Below are positions 18,285 through 27,176 of a stretch of 64,000 nucleotides of DNA, piece by piece. How positions within the stretch are numbered: position 1 is the first letter of the stretch; every line of letters begins with the position of its first letter. Origin of the DNA: Microcella sp. (GTDB lineage: Bacteria; Actinomycetota; Actinomycetes; Actinomycetales; Microbacteriaceae); contig NZ_JAHHDS010000003.1 of the NCBI RefSeq assembly GCF_019739195.1, forward strand, positions 992,001-1,056,000. The letters run 5' to 3'. Both the position numbers and the translations under genes were made by a program. Below the pieces are notes generated by a model. It was not told where the DNA came from. It worked only from the letters and a program-made list of their open reading frames with translations, and made no database searches.

Positions 18285-18740
18285 ATGGGCGCTTTCGACA
18301 ACCTGCCGGGTATGGGCGCCGGCGGCGACTGGGCGAAGCAGGCAGCAGACGCGCAAGCGGCAGCCGACGAGATTCTCAAGAACTCCGGCTACGCCGGCGG
18401 CACCGCCGACCCGGCGGCAAACGATCTTGCCGGGCTCAGCGCCGACCGCGCCGCGCTAGAAGCGCAGGGCCACGAGCAGAACCGCATCCTGGGCGTCGGC
18501 TCGCCCGCCACCCTCACGATTGACAGCAAGGTCGACACGGGCGAGTCGGTCGCGGGCAACGCCACCTACATCTTGAACCTCACGGTGACGCCTGAGGGCG
18601 GCGAGGCCTACTCGGTGCAGCTGAAGCAGATCATTCCGCCGAGCACCCTCTCGGGCTACGCAGACGGCACCACCATGCCGGGCCGCATCGACCCGGCCGA
18701 CAAGAACAACGTGGCGTTCGGCGACAAGCCGTTCATGTAG
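18285..18740 (+). CDS. Small Gly-rich protein, paralogue of the next gene
   Basis: 151 residues; ATG at 18285 with GAGGAGG upstream. N-terminal helical part rich in Ala (WAKQAADAQAAADEILKN), then a beta-rich part: ATLTIDSKVDTGESVAG, YILNLTVTPEGGEAYSVQLK and PGRIDPADKNNVAFG. The next gene shares the same second half, including the pattern VDTG, a strand ending in LTVT, a Tyr-containing strand and a closing (R)xDPAD element. No signal peptide or membrane helix. The family was not recognised by name; it is probably intracellular. Two bases separate it from its paralogue. Confidence 0.75.
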   Translation: MGAFDNLPGMGAGGDWAKQAADAQAAADEILKNSGYAGGTADPAANDLAGLSADRAALEAQGHEQNRILGVGSPATLTIDSKVDTGESVAGNATYILNLTVTPEGGEAYSVQLKQIIPPSTLSGYADGTTMPGRIDPADKNNVAFGDKPFM

Positions 18741-18742
18741 CC

Positions 18743-19171
18743 GTGGGCATTCTCGACGACATGGGGCGGCTCATGGATGCCGCCGCCAAGAATCCGAGAC
18801 CCGGACTAAGCGAGAGCATCGCGATGGCCGCCGACGCTGCCGAGCAGGCGGCGCAGTTTCGGGATGCCGCTGCCGGGGTGTCGGGAGCGACCGCCGGCGC
18901 CCCGGGGTTCAACCCCTTCCAGAACGCGGCCGCCTACAATGCGGCCGTGCGCGGATCGGGCACAGTGACCGCCATCGTCGACACGGGCCAGCGGTTCGGC
19001 GACACCCCCATCTACGACATCAGCCTCACCGTGACGATCGACGGCCGCGAGCCGTACGAGGTCGTGCACCGGCAGATGATCGCCGCGGCCGCGCTCGGCA
19101 ACTGGCAGCCCGGCAAGACGACTCTGGTGCGCGTCGACCCCGCCGACCCCACGAAGGTGATGCTCGGCTGA
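18743..19171 (+). CDS. Small protein, paralogue of the previous gene
   Basis: 142 residues from the GTG at 18743, two bases after the previous stop. Ala-rich helical N-terminus (IAMAADAAEQAAQFRDAAAG), then GSGTVTAIVDTGQRFGD, YDISLTVTIDGREPYEVVHR and LVRVDPADPTKVMLG, aligning with the second half of its neighbour. The two are evidently a tandem duplication that has diverged in the N-terminal half. Co-transcription is very likely. Function unknown. Confidence 0.75.
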   Translation: MGILDDMGRLMDAAAKNPRPGLSESIAMAADAAEQAAQFRDAAAGVSGATAGAPGFNPFQNAAAYNAAVRGSGTVTAIVDTGQRFGDTPIYDISLTVTIDGREPYEVVHRQMIAAAALGNWQPGKTTLVRVDPADPTKVMLG

Positions 19172-19198
19172 TGACCCGGCTCATGCCACACTCGGCCC

Positions 19199-19564
19199 AT
19201 GACCTCTGAGCGCCCGGTGACCGACGCGATCGCCGCGCTCGCCCCGCCTGGGCATGACGTGCTCGCCGGCTGGCACGCTCGCGCGCTCGAGCTCGAGCCC
19301 TCTGCCACCGAGGGCAGCTCGTACGGCATGCCCGCGCTCCGCTACCGTGGTCGGCCGCTCATCGCCGTCGCGGTCACGGCCGCTGGCTACTCGGTCTACC
19401 CTTTCAGCCCCGCCGTCATCGACGACTCGGCGCACCTGCTCGGCGGCCTGAAGCGCTCGAAAGGCGCGGTCGCCTTCACGGATGCTCATCCACTGCCGCG
19501 CGAGGCCTTCGACGCCCTCGTGCTCGCGCGCCGAGCCGAGATCGACGCGAGTCTCGACGGCTGA
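19199..19564 (+). CDS. DUF1801/YdhG-like protein
   Basis: 121 residues. SSYGMPALRYRGRPLIAVAV and GYSVYPFSPAVIDD match the core of DUF1801 (PF08818), a small alpha/beta fold also seen in Fra/YdhG proteins and sometimes annotated as an iron chaperone. The C-terminal LKRSKGAVAFTDAHPLP is also typical. The function in Actinobacteria is not established. Convergent with another DUF1801 member 21 bases away, an unusual pairing of two relatives. Confidence 0.78.
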   Translation: MTSERPVTDAIAALAPPGHDVLAGWHARALELEPSATEGSSYGMPALRYRGRPLIAVAVTAAGYSVYPFSPAVIDDSAHLLGGLKRSKGAVAFTDAHPLPREAFDALVLARRAEIDASLDG

Positions 19565-19585
19565 TGCCGCGCGGCTGCGGGTCGC

Positions 19586-19999
19586 TCAGACCGCGGGAGC
19601 CCGGTGGTCGAGCGCTAGCCACCCCACGAGAACTCGGCGTAGCACCGCTTGGTTCTCGCGAATGTCGTCGACCCCGGCGAACGTGATGAGCCCGCGAATG
19701 TCTGACGCCCACTCGACGATGCCCCCGTCGTCGGCCAGAACGGGCTGCCCCTTCTTGTTTTCCGGTCGAACCGCACCCATGTGCAGCACGAGTTTCACGG
19801 CACCCTCTTTGTTGCGAAGGTTCATCGTGAGTCGATCTTCACCGTCGAGCACATAGCTCGGAGCGTTCCACTTGATGTGCTCACTGAGTGGCGCGTCGAG
19901 CGAGGTGATGATCTCGCGCAGTGCGAGCACCTGGTCGCGCCGGTCGTCGTCGAGTTCACCGAGAAAGTCGGTGACAGAGACGTGCTTGGTCGAAGCCAT
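19586..19999 (-). CDS. DUF1801 protein
   Basis: 137 residues from the ATG at 19999, ten codons inside the open frame. MASTKHVSVTDFLGELDDDRR, EHIKWNAPSYVLDGEDRLTMNL and VKLVLHMGAVRPENKKG are characteristic of DUF1801 proteins: a helix, then the KWNAPSY strand that lines the ligand pocket. Ligand and role are unknown. It runs toward the convergent DUF1801 gene at 19199-19564, and its own 5' side faces the second tRNA-Arg gene. Confidence 0.82.
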   Translation of the reverse strand: MASTKHVSVTDFLGELDDDRRDQVLALREIITSLDAPLSEHIKWNAPSYVLDGEDRLTMNLRNKEGAVKLVLHMGAVRPENKKGQPVLADDGGIVEWASDIRGLITFAGVDDIRENQAVLRRVLVGWLALDHRAPAV

Positions 20000-20050
20000 G
20001 ACTCGAGAGTAGGCGCACGATCTGGTCAACGGTCACGGCGTGCGCAGAAG

Positions 20051-20122
20051 TGCCCCTGGAGGGACTCGAACCCCCAACCCTTTCCTTAGGACGGAACTGC
20101 TCTTCCATTGAGCTACAGAGGC
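20051..20122 (-). tRNA. tRNA-Arg (anticodon CCU), second copy
   Basis: Same cloverleaf as the gene at 4457-4531: acceptor GCCTCTG with CAGGGGC, anticodon loop GTCCTAA. One base differs, in the T stem (GAGTCCC here, GAGTTCC there), and CCA is not encoded: after the discriminator A the minus strand continues CTT. The sequence just upstream (GGATGCACC) is shared by both copies. Confidence 0.92.
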
Positions 20123-20152
20123 GGTGCATCCAGTGTATTCGGCGCTCCGTCC

Positions 20153-20680
20153 CTAGCCGCCGAGTCGCGCCAGTAGTTTGCGGGCGCGACCCGCCACCGA
20201 CTTGTGCCGACTATCCGTGAGGGTCAGCAGCTCGGGCACGAGCCAGGCCGCGAGCTCAGGCCGCTGGCGGGCGAAGTGGGCGAGTGATTCGGCGGTGGTG
20301 TTCTGCACGATCCAGTCGTCGTAGTGCAGGTTCGCCTGCATGAGGACGATGGCCTGTTCGCGCTGTCGAAGGGTCATGTGCGCATCGAGCAGCACGAAGA
20401 GCGTCGAGAGCGTCCACTTGGTCGAAGCCTGATTGATCTCGGCGACCCAGCCGAGCAGGTCGTCGAGGTGCGCGGCCACCCACTCGGGCCGCTGCTGCGC
20501 CACGCGCTTGACGGCGCTCGAGACGCGCAGCCGCACGACGGCGTCGTCGCTGCGGTAGCAGGCCACAAGCTCGGGCAGCAGTGAGTGATCGGCGAGCACC
20601 TCGTCGACGACGCTGACCGTGTTGCCGAGCGAATTGGGGTGCCCTCCGGTCAAGGGGGCTTCGAAGCGGCTCACCGACAT
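20153..20680 (-). CDS. HEAT-repeat protein
   Basis: 175 residues, nearly all helical. Repeated helix pairs are seen: SLLPELVACYRSDDAVVRLR, EWVAAHLDDLLGWVAEINQ, TLRQREQAIVLMQANLHYDD, IVQNTTAESLAHFARQRPEL and VPELLTLTDSRHKSVAGRAR. The spacing (about 35-40 residues) and the D-A/V-R pattern fit HEAT or armadillo-like scaffolds used for protein-protein contact. No catalytic residues can be named. It stands alone, divergent from the esterase gene. Confidence 0.75.
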   Translation of the reverse strand: MSVSRFEAPLTGGHPNSLGNTVSVVDEVLADHSLLPELVACYRSDDAVVRLRVSSAVKRVAQQRPEWVAAHLDDLLGWVAEINQASTKWTLSTLFVLLDAHMTLRQREQAIVLMQANLHYDDWIVQNTTAESLAHFARQRPELAAWLVPELLTLTDSRHKSVAGRARKLLARLGG

Positions 20681-20730
20681 GAGGTCACCGTAGCGAGCGC
20701 GAGGCCCTCGCGGCGACCTAGAGTCGGGGC

Positions 20731-21690
20731 ATGGTCAACGTCGACTCCCCCGCCTTCCACCCCGACCTCACGCGCGCACGGTTCATGCCCGGCACCTCGG
20801 CCACACGGGGCAACCGCCGGTTGCTGCGAGCCTTCACACGCATCGGCCGCGGGCGCCCGCCCAAGGGGGGCGAGCTGATCGACCTGAGCGACGGCGCCAC
20901 CGTGCGAGTGCAGCGCCCCACGTCTGCCGATGCGACGGATGCTGGCGAACGCCGCCCGGCCGTGCTCCACCTGCACGGCGGGGGCCTCATCATCGGCTCG
21001 GCCACGCAGGGCGACCCACTGTGCCGACGTCTCGCCGATGAGCTCGGAGCCGTGGCCGCGAGCGTCGACTACCGCATGCCGCCCGAGCACCCCTACCCGA
21101 CTCCGCTCGACGATGCCTACGCCGCACTGCAGTGGTTGGCCGCGCAGCCCGACGTCGACCCGAACCGCATCGCCGTGATCGGCGAGAGCGCCGGAGGCGG
21201 GCTCGCCGCATCCGTGGCCCTGCTCGCCCTCGACCGTGGCGAGATCGCGCTGGCCGGGCAGGTGCTGGCGTACCCGATGCTGGATGACCGCACCGACGAA
21301 TCCGCGGCCGCCCACCCCGGCATGCTCCGACTCTGGAACGGACGCAGCAACCGTCTCGGCTGGGGCATGTACCTTGGCGCGGGCACGAACGGCCCCGAGG
21401 CTACGCCCCTCGACTCTGCCTCTCTCGATCGCGCGGTGCCCGCGCGCCGCGCCGACCTGAGCGGCCTGCCTCCCGCGTGGATCGGTGTCGGCACGCTCGA
21501 TCTCTTCCACGACGAAGACCTCGAATATGCGCGGCGTCTCACCGAAGCGGGCGTGCCGTGCGAGCTGCACGTGATCCCCGGCGCGTACCACGGCTTCGAC
21601 GCCTCCGAGCCGAAGGCTGCCGTCTCGCGCGACTTCGTCAGTCGGCAGATCGAGGCGCTGCGGCAGATGCTCGGCGAAACCTCCGAGTAA
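20731..21690 (+). CDS. Alpha/beta hydrolase, HSL-type esterase
   Basis: 319 residues. Oxyanion motif HLHGGGLIIGS, nucleophile elbow GESAGGG, then DLFHDEDLEYARRL giving the likely catalytic Asp and AYHGFD the catalytic His. This set defines the hormone-sensitive-lipase family (Abhydrolase_3, PF07859), enzymes that cut short-chain esters in the cytoplasm. DYRMPPEHPYP between them is also typical. The natural substrate is unknown. It marks the left flank of the lower-GC sugar region. Confidence 0.9.
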   Translation: MVNVDSPAFHPDLTRARFMPGTSATRGNRRLLRAFTRIGRGRPPKGGELIDLSDGATVRVQRPTSADATDAGERRPAVLHLHGGGLIIGSATQGDPLCRRLADELGAVAASVDYRMPPEHPYPTPLDDAYAALQWLAAQPDVDPNRIAVIGESAGGGLAASVALLALDRGEIALAGQVLAYPMLDDRTDESAAAHPGMLRLWNGRSNRLGWGMYLGAGTNGPEATPLDSASLDRAVPARRADLSGLPPAWIGVGTLDLFHDEDLEYARRLTEAGVPCELHVIPGAYHGFDASEPKAAVSRDFVSRQIEALRQMLGETSE

Positions 21691-21702
21691 GCGCTACCGA
21701 GT

Positions 21703-22761
21703 TCAGCTGCGCCCGGTGTCGAATACCAAGCAAACGGGCGTCGGGATCGTGGCGCTCTCACGAAAGGTGAGTAGCCCCTGAGCATCGCGTGAAAAAGTGA
21801 CGACCGAATCTGAGTCTTGGTTGGCCGCCAGTAGCAGCGTCTCGTCGGGCGACAGTGCAATGTCGCGCGGTGTCGTGCCCCGGCTTGAACAGCACTGCTC
21901 GAGTGCGAGAGTTGCTGATCCGGCATCCCAGGCGAAGACGGCGATGCTGTCGTGACCTCGATTAGCGGCGTAGACGACGTCGCCTGTCCTGGTGATGACG
22001 AGAGCGCTCGCGAACGATGGCCCGGTGGCGTCCTCCGGAAGCGTGGAGACGGTCGACACCACCTCGAACCCTGTGCCCCGACGGGTGAGCACGGTGACGG
22101 TGTTCTCGAGTTCACTGATGACGAGAAGGTGCTGGCCATCGGGGTGAGCAAGGGTGTGCCGCGGGCCCGACCCCGGTGGCAGATCAGTGCGCCCCTGCCG
22201 TGTCAGTTGTCCGGCATCGTCGATCGAGTATCTGACGATCGCATCGAGCCCGAGATCGGTCACCAGAAGCTCGCCTGTGACGACATCGAAGCAGACATGG
22301 TGAGGGTGTGGGCTCACCTGACGAATCGGGTGCACGCTCGAGCCCGTGTGCTGCACGACGTCGGTCGCGGGGCCCAGTCGTCCGTCGGCCTGCACCGCGA
22401 ACACCGACACGACGCCGTCCGCGTAATTGGCAACAGCCAGGAAGGTCCCCGCCGGGTCTAGAGCGAGATGGGCTGGCGCGGTGCCGCCCGAAGGCTCGAC
22501 CTGCGCGAGCTCCAGTGAGTCACCCTCGCGAGAGAACATGGCGACTTCACCGCGGTCTGAGCCTCCAGCTTCGACCACGGCATAGACACGCGAGGTCGTG
22601 GGCGACAGTGCCAGCCATGACGGACTGCGCGCGGCAACGGTGCGCCACGAATCGAGCGAGGCGGCGTGCTCGTCGTAGTCGGCGACAAGGACTCCCTCCG
22701 CGTGGCCCTCCACGTGATCGTGAACCTCCGTGTACGTCCCGATGAGCAGCCGCATGCTCAC
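21703..22761 (-). CDS. Lactonase family protein (PF10282)
   Basis: 352 residues of seven-bladed propeller type: LLIGTYTEVHDHVEGHAEGV at the start, HPHHVCFDVVTGELLVTDLG and GSGPRHTLAHPDGQHLLVIS in the middle, with the repeated strand pattern of 6-phosphogluconolactonase/YbhE-like proteins. Family members open sugar lactones. It is the last gene of the seven-gene operon starting at 28908 and overlaps gntK by 4 bases; next to a sugar dehydrogenase and gluconokinase it most likely hydrolyses an aldonolactone to the aldonate. Confidence 0.85.
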   Translation of the reverse strand: MSMRLLIGTYTEVHDHVEGHAEGVLVADYDEHAASLDSWRTVAARSPSWLALSPTTSRVYAVVEAGGSDRGEVAMFSREGDSLELAQVEPSGGTAPAHLALDPAGTFLAVANYADGVVSVFAVQADGRLGPATDVVQHTGSSVHPIRQVSPHPHHVCFDVVTGELLVTDLGLDAIVRYSIDDAGQLTRQGRTDLPPGSGPRHTLAHPDGQHLLVISELENTVTVLTRRGTGFEVVSTVSTLPEDATGPSFASALVITRTGDVVYAANRGHDSIAVFAWDAGSATLALEQCCSSRGTTPRDIALSPDETLLLAANQDSDSVVTFSRDAQGLLTFRESATIPTPVCLVFDTGRS

Positions 22762-23252
22762 AAAGTAATCTCTCGCTCGATCTCGTCCACGATCTCCTCA
22801 GGGGTCTGGGATGCGTCGAGCTGTGCGCCTCGCTCTTGCTCAGTGAGCGCTTCGAGCGTAGCGAGTTGGCTTTCCAGCAGCGACGCGGGCATGTAATGGT
22901 CAGGTCGAGCACTCAGCCTGTCGGCAATGAGGCTGGCGGGCGCTGCCAGGTGGGCGAAGAACACGTCGCTACGACCGCGACGAATCGCATCGCGGTACGC
23001 CACTCGTAACGCAGAGCATGCGACTACGATTCCGCCCGTGCCGCGAGCCGATTCCACCGCATCGGCAACGCGGTCTAGCCACGGCCACCGGTCGTCATCG
23101 CTCAGCGGTTCTCCGTGCGCCATCTTCTGCACACTGTCAACGGAATGCAGAGAGTCGGCGTCAAGGTACGGAACAGCAAGGCGCTCCGCGAGGAGCGCGG
23201 CGACTGTCGACTTGCCGCTGCCCGCCACCCCCATCACGATCACGATGCTCAC
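22758..23252 (-). CDS. gntK: Gluconokinase
   Basis: 164 residues. P-loop GVAGSGKST at residues 8-16, then [21 protein letters not shown] and [13 protein letters not shown], the standard motifs of GntK-type gluconokinases (ATP + D-gluconate to 6-phosphogluconate), and [13 protein letters not shown]. Length fits the family. Overlaps manD upstream and the lactonase downstream by 4 bases each, so all three are made together. The family context makes gluconate the first candidate, though a related aldonate from this pathway cannot be excluded. Confidence 0.9.
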   Translation of the reverse strand: MSIVIVMGVAGSGKSTVAALLAERLAVPYLDADSLHSVDSVQKMAHGEPLSDDDRWPWLDRVADAVESARGTGGIVVACSALRVAYRDAIRRGRSDVFFAHLAAPASLIADRLSARPDHYMPASLLESQLATLEALTEQERGAQLDASQTPEEIVDEIEREITL

Positions 23253-24487
23253 CAGTCGTGCACCGTGCCGTCGGCAAGCCGGTTGTAGGGCAGGTAAGCC
23301 TGCTCATAGGGGTATTTGCCCGCCTCATCGAGGTTGAGCTCGACGCCTAGACCGGCAGCTTCGCCTGGATGGAGCATCCCGTCAACGAATGTGAACGACT
23401 GCTGAAAAGTGGCGTCCGTCCTGGCACCGTGCTTCATGTACTCCTGAATCCCGAAGTTGTGAATCGCCATACCCAGGTGCATGGCCGCGGCCATTCCGAC
23501 CGGTGAAATGTCGGTCGGCCCGTGCATGCCCGACTTGATCTGATACTGGGCGGCATAGTCGAGAGTCTTCTTGAGGTGGGTGATGCCGCCCATGTGGGTC
23601 ACGGCGCCACGCACATAATCGATGAGTTGCTCTCGAATGATTTGTTGGAAGTCCCAGACGGTGTTGAAGATCTCCCCGATGGCGAGCGGAGTAGTGGTGT
23701 GCTGCCTCACCAGTCGCAAGGCTTCGGGGTTCTCTGCCGGGGTGACGTCTTCGAGCCAGAACAGATCGTACGGCTCGAGTGATTTTCCGAGTCGCGCCGC
23801 TTGAATCGGCGTCATGCGGTGGTGGCCGTCGTGCAGCAGCGGCAACTGCGGGCCGAACTCACTTCTCACCGCCTCGAAAACGGTGGGTATGTGACGCAGA
23901 TACGAGCGAGTGTCCCAGTCTTCTTCGGCCGGGAGCGCGCCACGCTGAGCCGGCTCATGGTCATAACGCACGCCCGTGTTGGCGGTGAAGGTGACATTGG
24001 AGGCAATGCCGTAGATCGACTTCAAGCCTGGCACCGCCGCTTGGATCCGAATCGCCTTGTAGCCCAGCTCTTGATGCTCTCTCACGCTGTCGAAAAGTTC
24101 ATCGTTGTCGCGCCCCGACGCGTGCCCGTAGGTCAGCAGCCCTGTGCGAGAGGCACCGCCGAGCAACTGATAGACGGGCATTCCTGCGGCCTTGCCCTTG
24201 ATGTCCCACAACGCCATGTCGACTGCGGCAATCGACGCCATCGTGATCGGGCCTCGGCGCCAATACGCCGAACGGTAGAGAAACTGCCAGGTGTCTTCGA
24301 TGCGACTCGCGTCTCTGCCGATGAGCAGTTGCACGACGTGGTCGCGCAAGTAGCTGACCACCGCCAACTCTCGGCCATTGACCGTCGCATCGCCGAGACC
24401 GACGAGCCCGTCGTCTGTCTCGAGGCGAAGGGTGACGAAGTTGCGATCAGGGCTCGTGACGATGACGTCGGCCTTCTGGATGATCAT
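23249..24487 (-). CDS. manD: D-mannonate dehydratase, enolase superfamily
   Basis: 412 residues from the ATG at 24487 (4-base overlap with the uxuB stop). Converts D-mannonate to 2-keto-3-deoxy-D-gluconate. Catalytic residues of the mannonate-specific ManD group are all present: Arg147 and Tyr159, metal ligands Asp220, Glu246 and Glu272, His222, Arg293, His322 and Glu349, a constant offset of 10 after Tyr159 from the best-known family member as I remember it. Motifs HASGRDNDE and [10 protein letters not shown] also fit. RspA-like low-activity members share the fold, but the uxaC-uxuB context supports the real dehydratase. Confidence 0.93.
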   Translation of the reverse strand: MIIQKADVIVTSPDRNFVTLRLETDDGLVGLGDATVNGRELAVVSYLRDHVVQLLIGRDASRIEDTWQFLYRSAYWRRGPITMASIAAVDMALWDIKGKAAGMPVYQLLGGASRTGLLTYGHASGRDNDELFDSVREHQELGYKAIRIQAAVPGLKSIYGIASNVTFTANTGVRYDHEPAQRGALPAEEDWDTRSYLRHIPTVFEAVRSEFGPQLPLLHDGHHRMTPIQAARLGKSLEPYDLFWLEDVTPAENPEALRLVRQHTTTPLAIGEIFNTVWDFQQIIREQLIDYVRGAVTHMGGITHLKKTLDYAAQYQIKSGMHGPTDISPVGMAAAMHLGMAIHNFGIQEYMKHGARTDATFQQSFTFVDGMLHPGEAAGLGVELNLDEAGKYPYEQAYLPYNRLADGTVHDW

Positions 24488-25815
24488 GGTGACTCCTTCA
24501 GTAGGGATGAGAGTTCGAGGGTGACGGCCGTGATGAGAGCGGAATCGTCTGCAAGGTCTGAATCGAGGATTCTGACGAGGGCGCGCACATCGCCCGCGGC
24601 CGCAGTGATGGCCACGCCCTCGGAGTCGGCTCCGTATCGACCGGAGCGAATGGTCGCGATCCACGCGGCGATGACCGTCACCGAACCGGGAGCATCTCGT
24701 CCGGCACTCCGTTCAGCACGCGCCGTCGGTACGACCCGCAGCCTCAACTTGGTCGCACCATCGGTCGCGATCTGCGCGAGCTCGTGGCGAATGCGGGCGT
24801 TCTCAAATCTGCGCAGGAGCGCTGCGCAGTACTCGTCTACACCCAGAGACTCGTCGCTGAGCGTTCTCCGTGCCTCCCACCAGAACTGCAGGACGCTCGT
24901 GCGGCAGATCGGATCTGAGATCGCATTGGAGACCACGTCGAAGCCTCGCATCGTTCCGAGATACGCCAGCAAAGAGTGCGCCCCGTTCAGAAGCCACAGT
25001 TTGCGGTGCTCGAAGGGCGTGATGTGGCTCACAAAACTCGCTCCCGCTGCCTCCCAGTCGGGTCTGCCGGCCGGAAAAGTGCCACTCAGAATCCAGTCGG
25101 TGAACGGCTCGGTGATGACAGGTGCCTCGTCAGTCCAGACTCCCAGGCGTTCGGCGATGTCACGGTCAGCGGGCGCAAGGCGCGGGGTGATGCGATCGAC
25201 GCTGGTCGAGACGAACGACACGTTCTGGTCGATCCACGTTGCCAGGCCAGAGTCTCTGCGCTCGGCGAGGGCGAGCATCCCTGCTCGCACGAACGCGCCA
25301 TTGGCAGGAAGGTTGTCGCACGGCACGATGGCGATGGGCGCGCCCTGGCGCCGTCGCGCTTCGAGGGCGAGCACGAGGCGACCGAGAGGCGACCGAGGCG
25401 GCTCTCCGGCAAGATCGGCCGCCATCACCGGATCGCCCTCGTCGGGCTGGCCGTCGGCCAGTAGACGATAACCCGCTTCCGTCACCGTGAGCGTGACCAG
25501 TGCGGTGCTCTCGGCCTCGATGAGTTGCACCAGTCGGTCTACCCGCGCGCCGTCGACGGCTTCCGCGATGCTCGACACGACGGTGGACGTGTCTGAATCA
25601 CGACCGCGCTCAACGAGCGTGTAGAGGCCGTCTTGTCGCGTGAGCACCTCGGCCGCCTCCGAGCTGCGCCCCGTGAACGCTGCGATACCCCAGTCGTCGC
25701 TCACGGCGCCGGTGTACCACGCCTGGTGGGCACGATGAAACGCGCCGAGGCCGAGGTGCACTATCCGAACGGGCGCGACGGGCTTTCCCGCGACTGCCCG
25801 ACTGAGCCCCGTCAT
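24484..25815 (-). CDS. uxuB: Fructuronate reductase (D-mannonate oxidoreductase)
   Basis: 443 residues, mannitol-dehydrogenase family. N-terminal NAD-binding Rossmann motif [26 protein letters not shown], and the catalytic helix motif [19 protein letters not shown] with the general-base Lys and the Asn/His pair. Reduces D-fructuronate (from UxaC) to D-mannonate (for ManD) with NADH. Overlaps both neighbours by 4 bases. Alternative: another polyol dehydrogenase of this family, less likely given the genes on either side. Confidence 0.92.
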   Translation of the reverse strand: MTGLSRAVAGKPVAPVRIVHLGLGAFHRAHQAWYTGAVSDDWGIAAFTGRSSEAAEVLTRQDGLYTLVERGRDSDTSTVVSSIAEAVDGARVDRLVQLIEAESTALVTLTVTEAGYRLLADGQPDEGDPVMAADLAGEPPRSPLGRLVLALEARRRQGAPIAIVPCDNLPANGAFVRAGMLALAERRDSGLATWIDQNVSFVSTSVDRITPRLAPADRDIAERLGVWTDEAPVITEPFTDWILSGTFPAGRPDWEAAGASFVSHITPFEHRKLWLLNGAHSLLAYLGTMRGFDVVSNAISDPICRTSVLQFWWEARRTLSDESLGVDEYCAALLRRFENARIRHELAQIATDGATKLRLRVVPTARAERSAGRDAPGSVTVIAAWIATIRSGRYGADSEGVAITAAAGDVRALVRILDSDLADDSALITAVTLELSSLLKESP

Positions 25816-27176
25816 AGTTTGAATGCCTGTCTCGGGATGCTCCCGACAAGATCTGTCGCCACCCGAGTTGCTTCGGCGAGACTGATGCGCCCCTCCACCA
25901 CGAGTCGAGCAAGATACGCCGAGTCGATGCGGCGAGACATGGCGTGACGCGCGGCAACCGACAGGAAGGCCCTCGTGTCATCGATGAATCCCGAGCCTCG
26001 ATAGAACCCCGCTGTCTCTGTGGTGGCCGCCCTGAATCGCGCGATGGAATCTGGGGCATCCAAGAACCACCACGGTGCTCCGATATACACCGAGGGATAG
26101 AAGCCAGCCAGGGGTGCGAGTTCGCGTGACCATACAGACTCATCTACCGCGAACAGCACGAGGTGAAAGCCTTCGGCGGTGCCGAAGCGCTCCATGAGCG
26201 GTCTCACGTTGTCGGTGAACGAGGTGTCTACGGGAATGTCGTGCCCCGTGTCCGGGCCGAATCGAGCAGTCGTCTCAGTGTGATGATTGCGGCGAACCCC
26301 CGCGTGCACGGTCATCACTAGACCGTCGTCGACCGACATCCGCGCAGATTCGAAGAGCATGTGCGCCCGAAAAGTCTCAGCCTCGCCGCCGTCAAGGCGG
26401 CCGCTCCGGGCTCGTTCGAACAGGGCGGTCGCTGCGCCTCGATCGAGTTCGAGTGCCGCTGGCTGAACAACGCCAAAGTCGGCGGAAACGGCACCATGCT
26501 CGATGAAGTACTCCCTGCGCTCCCGCAGTTTCGCGAGGTAGCCGTCGTAGTCGCGCGCACCGAGCTGGTCGACACGATCACTCCAACCCGACAGTGCCGG
26601 GTCGAGATACGCGTCAGGGCGAAAGGTAGGTATGACTCGGCCAGGGAAGGTCGGGTCGGCTCGAAGCGCGTCGTGAACGGCAAGGTCATCGAGCGGGTCG
26701 TCAGTCGTAGCCAAGACGTCAATGGCGAACGATTCGAAAAGGGCGCGCGGTCTGAGGCGGGGCGAGGCGAGCACGTCGACGAGTTCGTCGTACGTGTCGG
26801 CAGTGGGGGCACCGCGCTGCCCGAGCACCGTACCGAGCGTCTCCCTCAACCAGAAACCGGATGCCGTGCCGTGGAACAGATGCCAGTGCTCGCAGAAGAG
26901 ACGCCACACCGTGCGGGGGTCAACGTCGCCGAGAAGCTCGGTCAGTGGCACGCCCGCGGCGTGTAGCAGTCGCGTCACGTAGTGATCTGACGACACCAAG
27001 AGGGTCGCCGGGTCGGTGTAGGCGAGATCGTCAAGCAGCAGGCGAGGGTCGACATGGCCGTGCGGCGAGACGATCGGCTTCTCCGCGACCAACTCGTGCA
27101 ACTCTCGCGCAACGGCGCGCGTTCGCTCTTCGGCCGGGAAGAGCCGGTCGGGGTGCAGCCTCTCGTCAATCGTCAC
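25812..27176 (-). CDS. uxaC: Glucuronate isomerase
   Basis: 454 residues from the GTG at 27176; GTGA overlaps the stop of the dehydrogenase before it. The long upward-open frame before it is antisense noise. Motifs of UxaC (amidohydrolase fold): VSPHGHVDPRLLLDDL with the HxH metal site, LFCEHWHLFHGTASGFWL, TVHAGVRRNHHTET and SFTDNVRPLMERFG. Isomerises D-glucuronate to D-fructuronate and D-galacturonate to D-tagaturonate. As only UxuB and ManD follow, glucuronate is the likely substrate. Confidence 0.94.
   Translation of the reverse strand: MTIDERLHPDRLFPAEERTRAVARELHELVAEKPIVSPHGHVDPRLLLDDLAYTDPATLLVSSDHYVTRLLHAAGVPLTELLGDVDPRTVWRLFCEHWHLFHGTASGFWLRETLGTVLGQRGAPTADTYDELVDVLASPRLRPRALFESFAIDVLATTDDPLDDLAVHDALRADPTFPGRVIPTFRPDAYLDPALSGWSDRVDQLGARDYDGYLAKLRERREYFIEHGAVSADFGVVQPAALELDRGAATALFERARSGRLDGGEAETFRAHMLFESARMSVDDGLVMTVHAGVRRNHHTETTARFGPDTGHDIPVDTSFTDNVRPLMERFGTAEGFHLVLFAVDESVWSRELAPLAGFYPSVYIGAPWWFLDAPDSIARFRAATTETAGFYRGSGFIDDTRAFLSVAARHAMSRRIDSAYLARLVVEGRISLAEATRVATDLVGSIPRQAFKL

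Noticed and set aside
4457-20122. 15.6-kb mobile element bounded by the two tRNA-Arg genes
   Set aside because: The genes between are ordinary high-GC chromosomal ones, there is no integrase, and the tRNAs are complete genes rather than att fragments.
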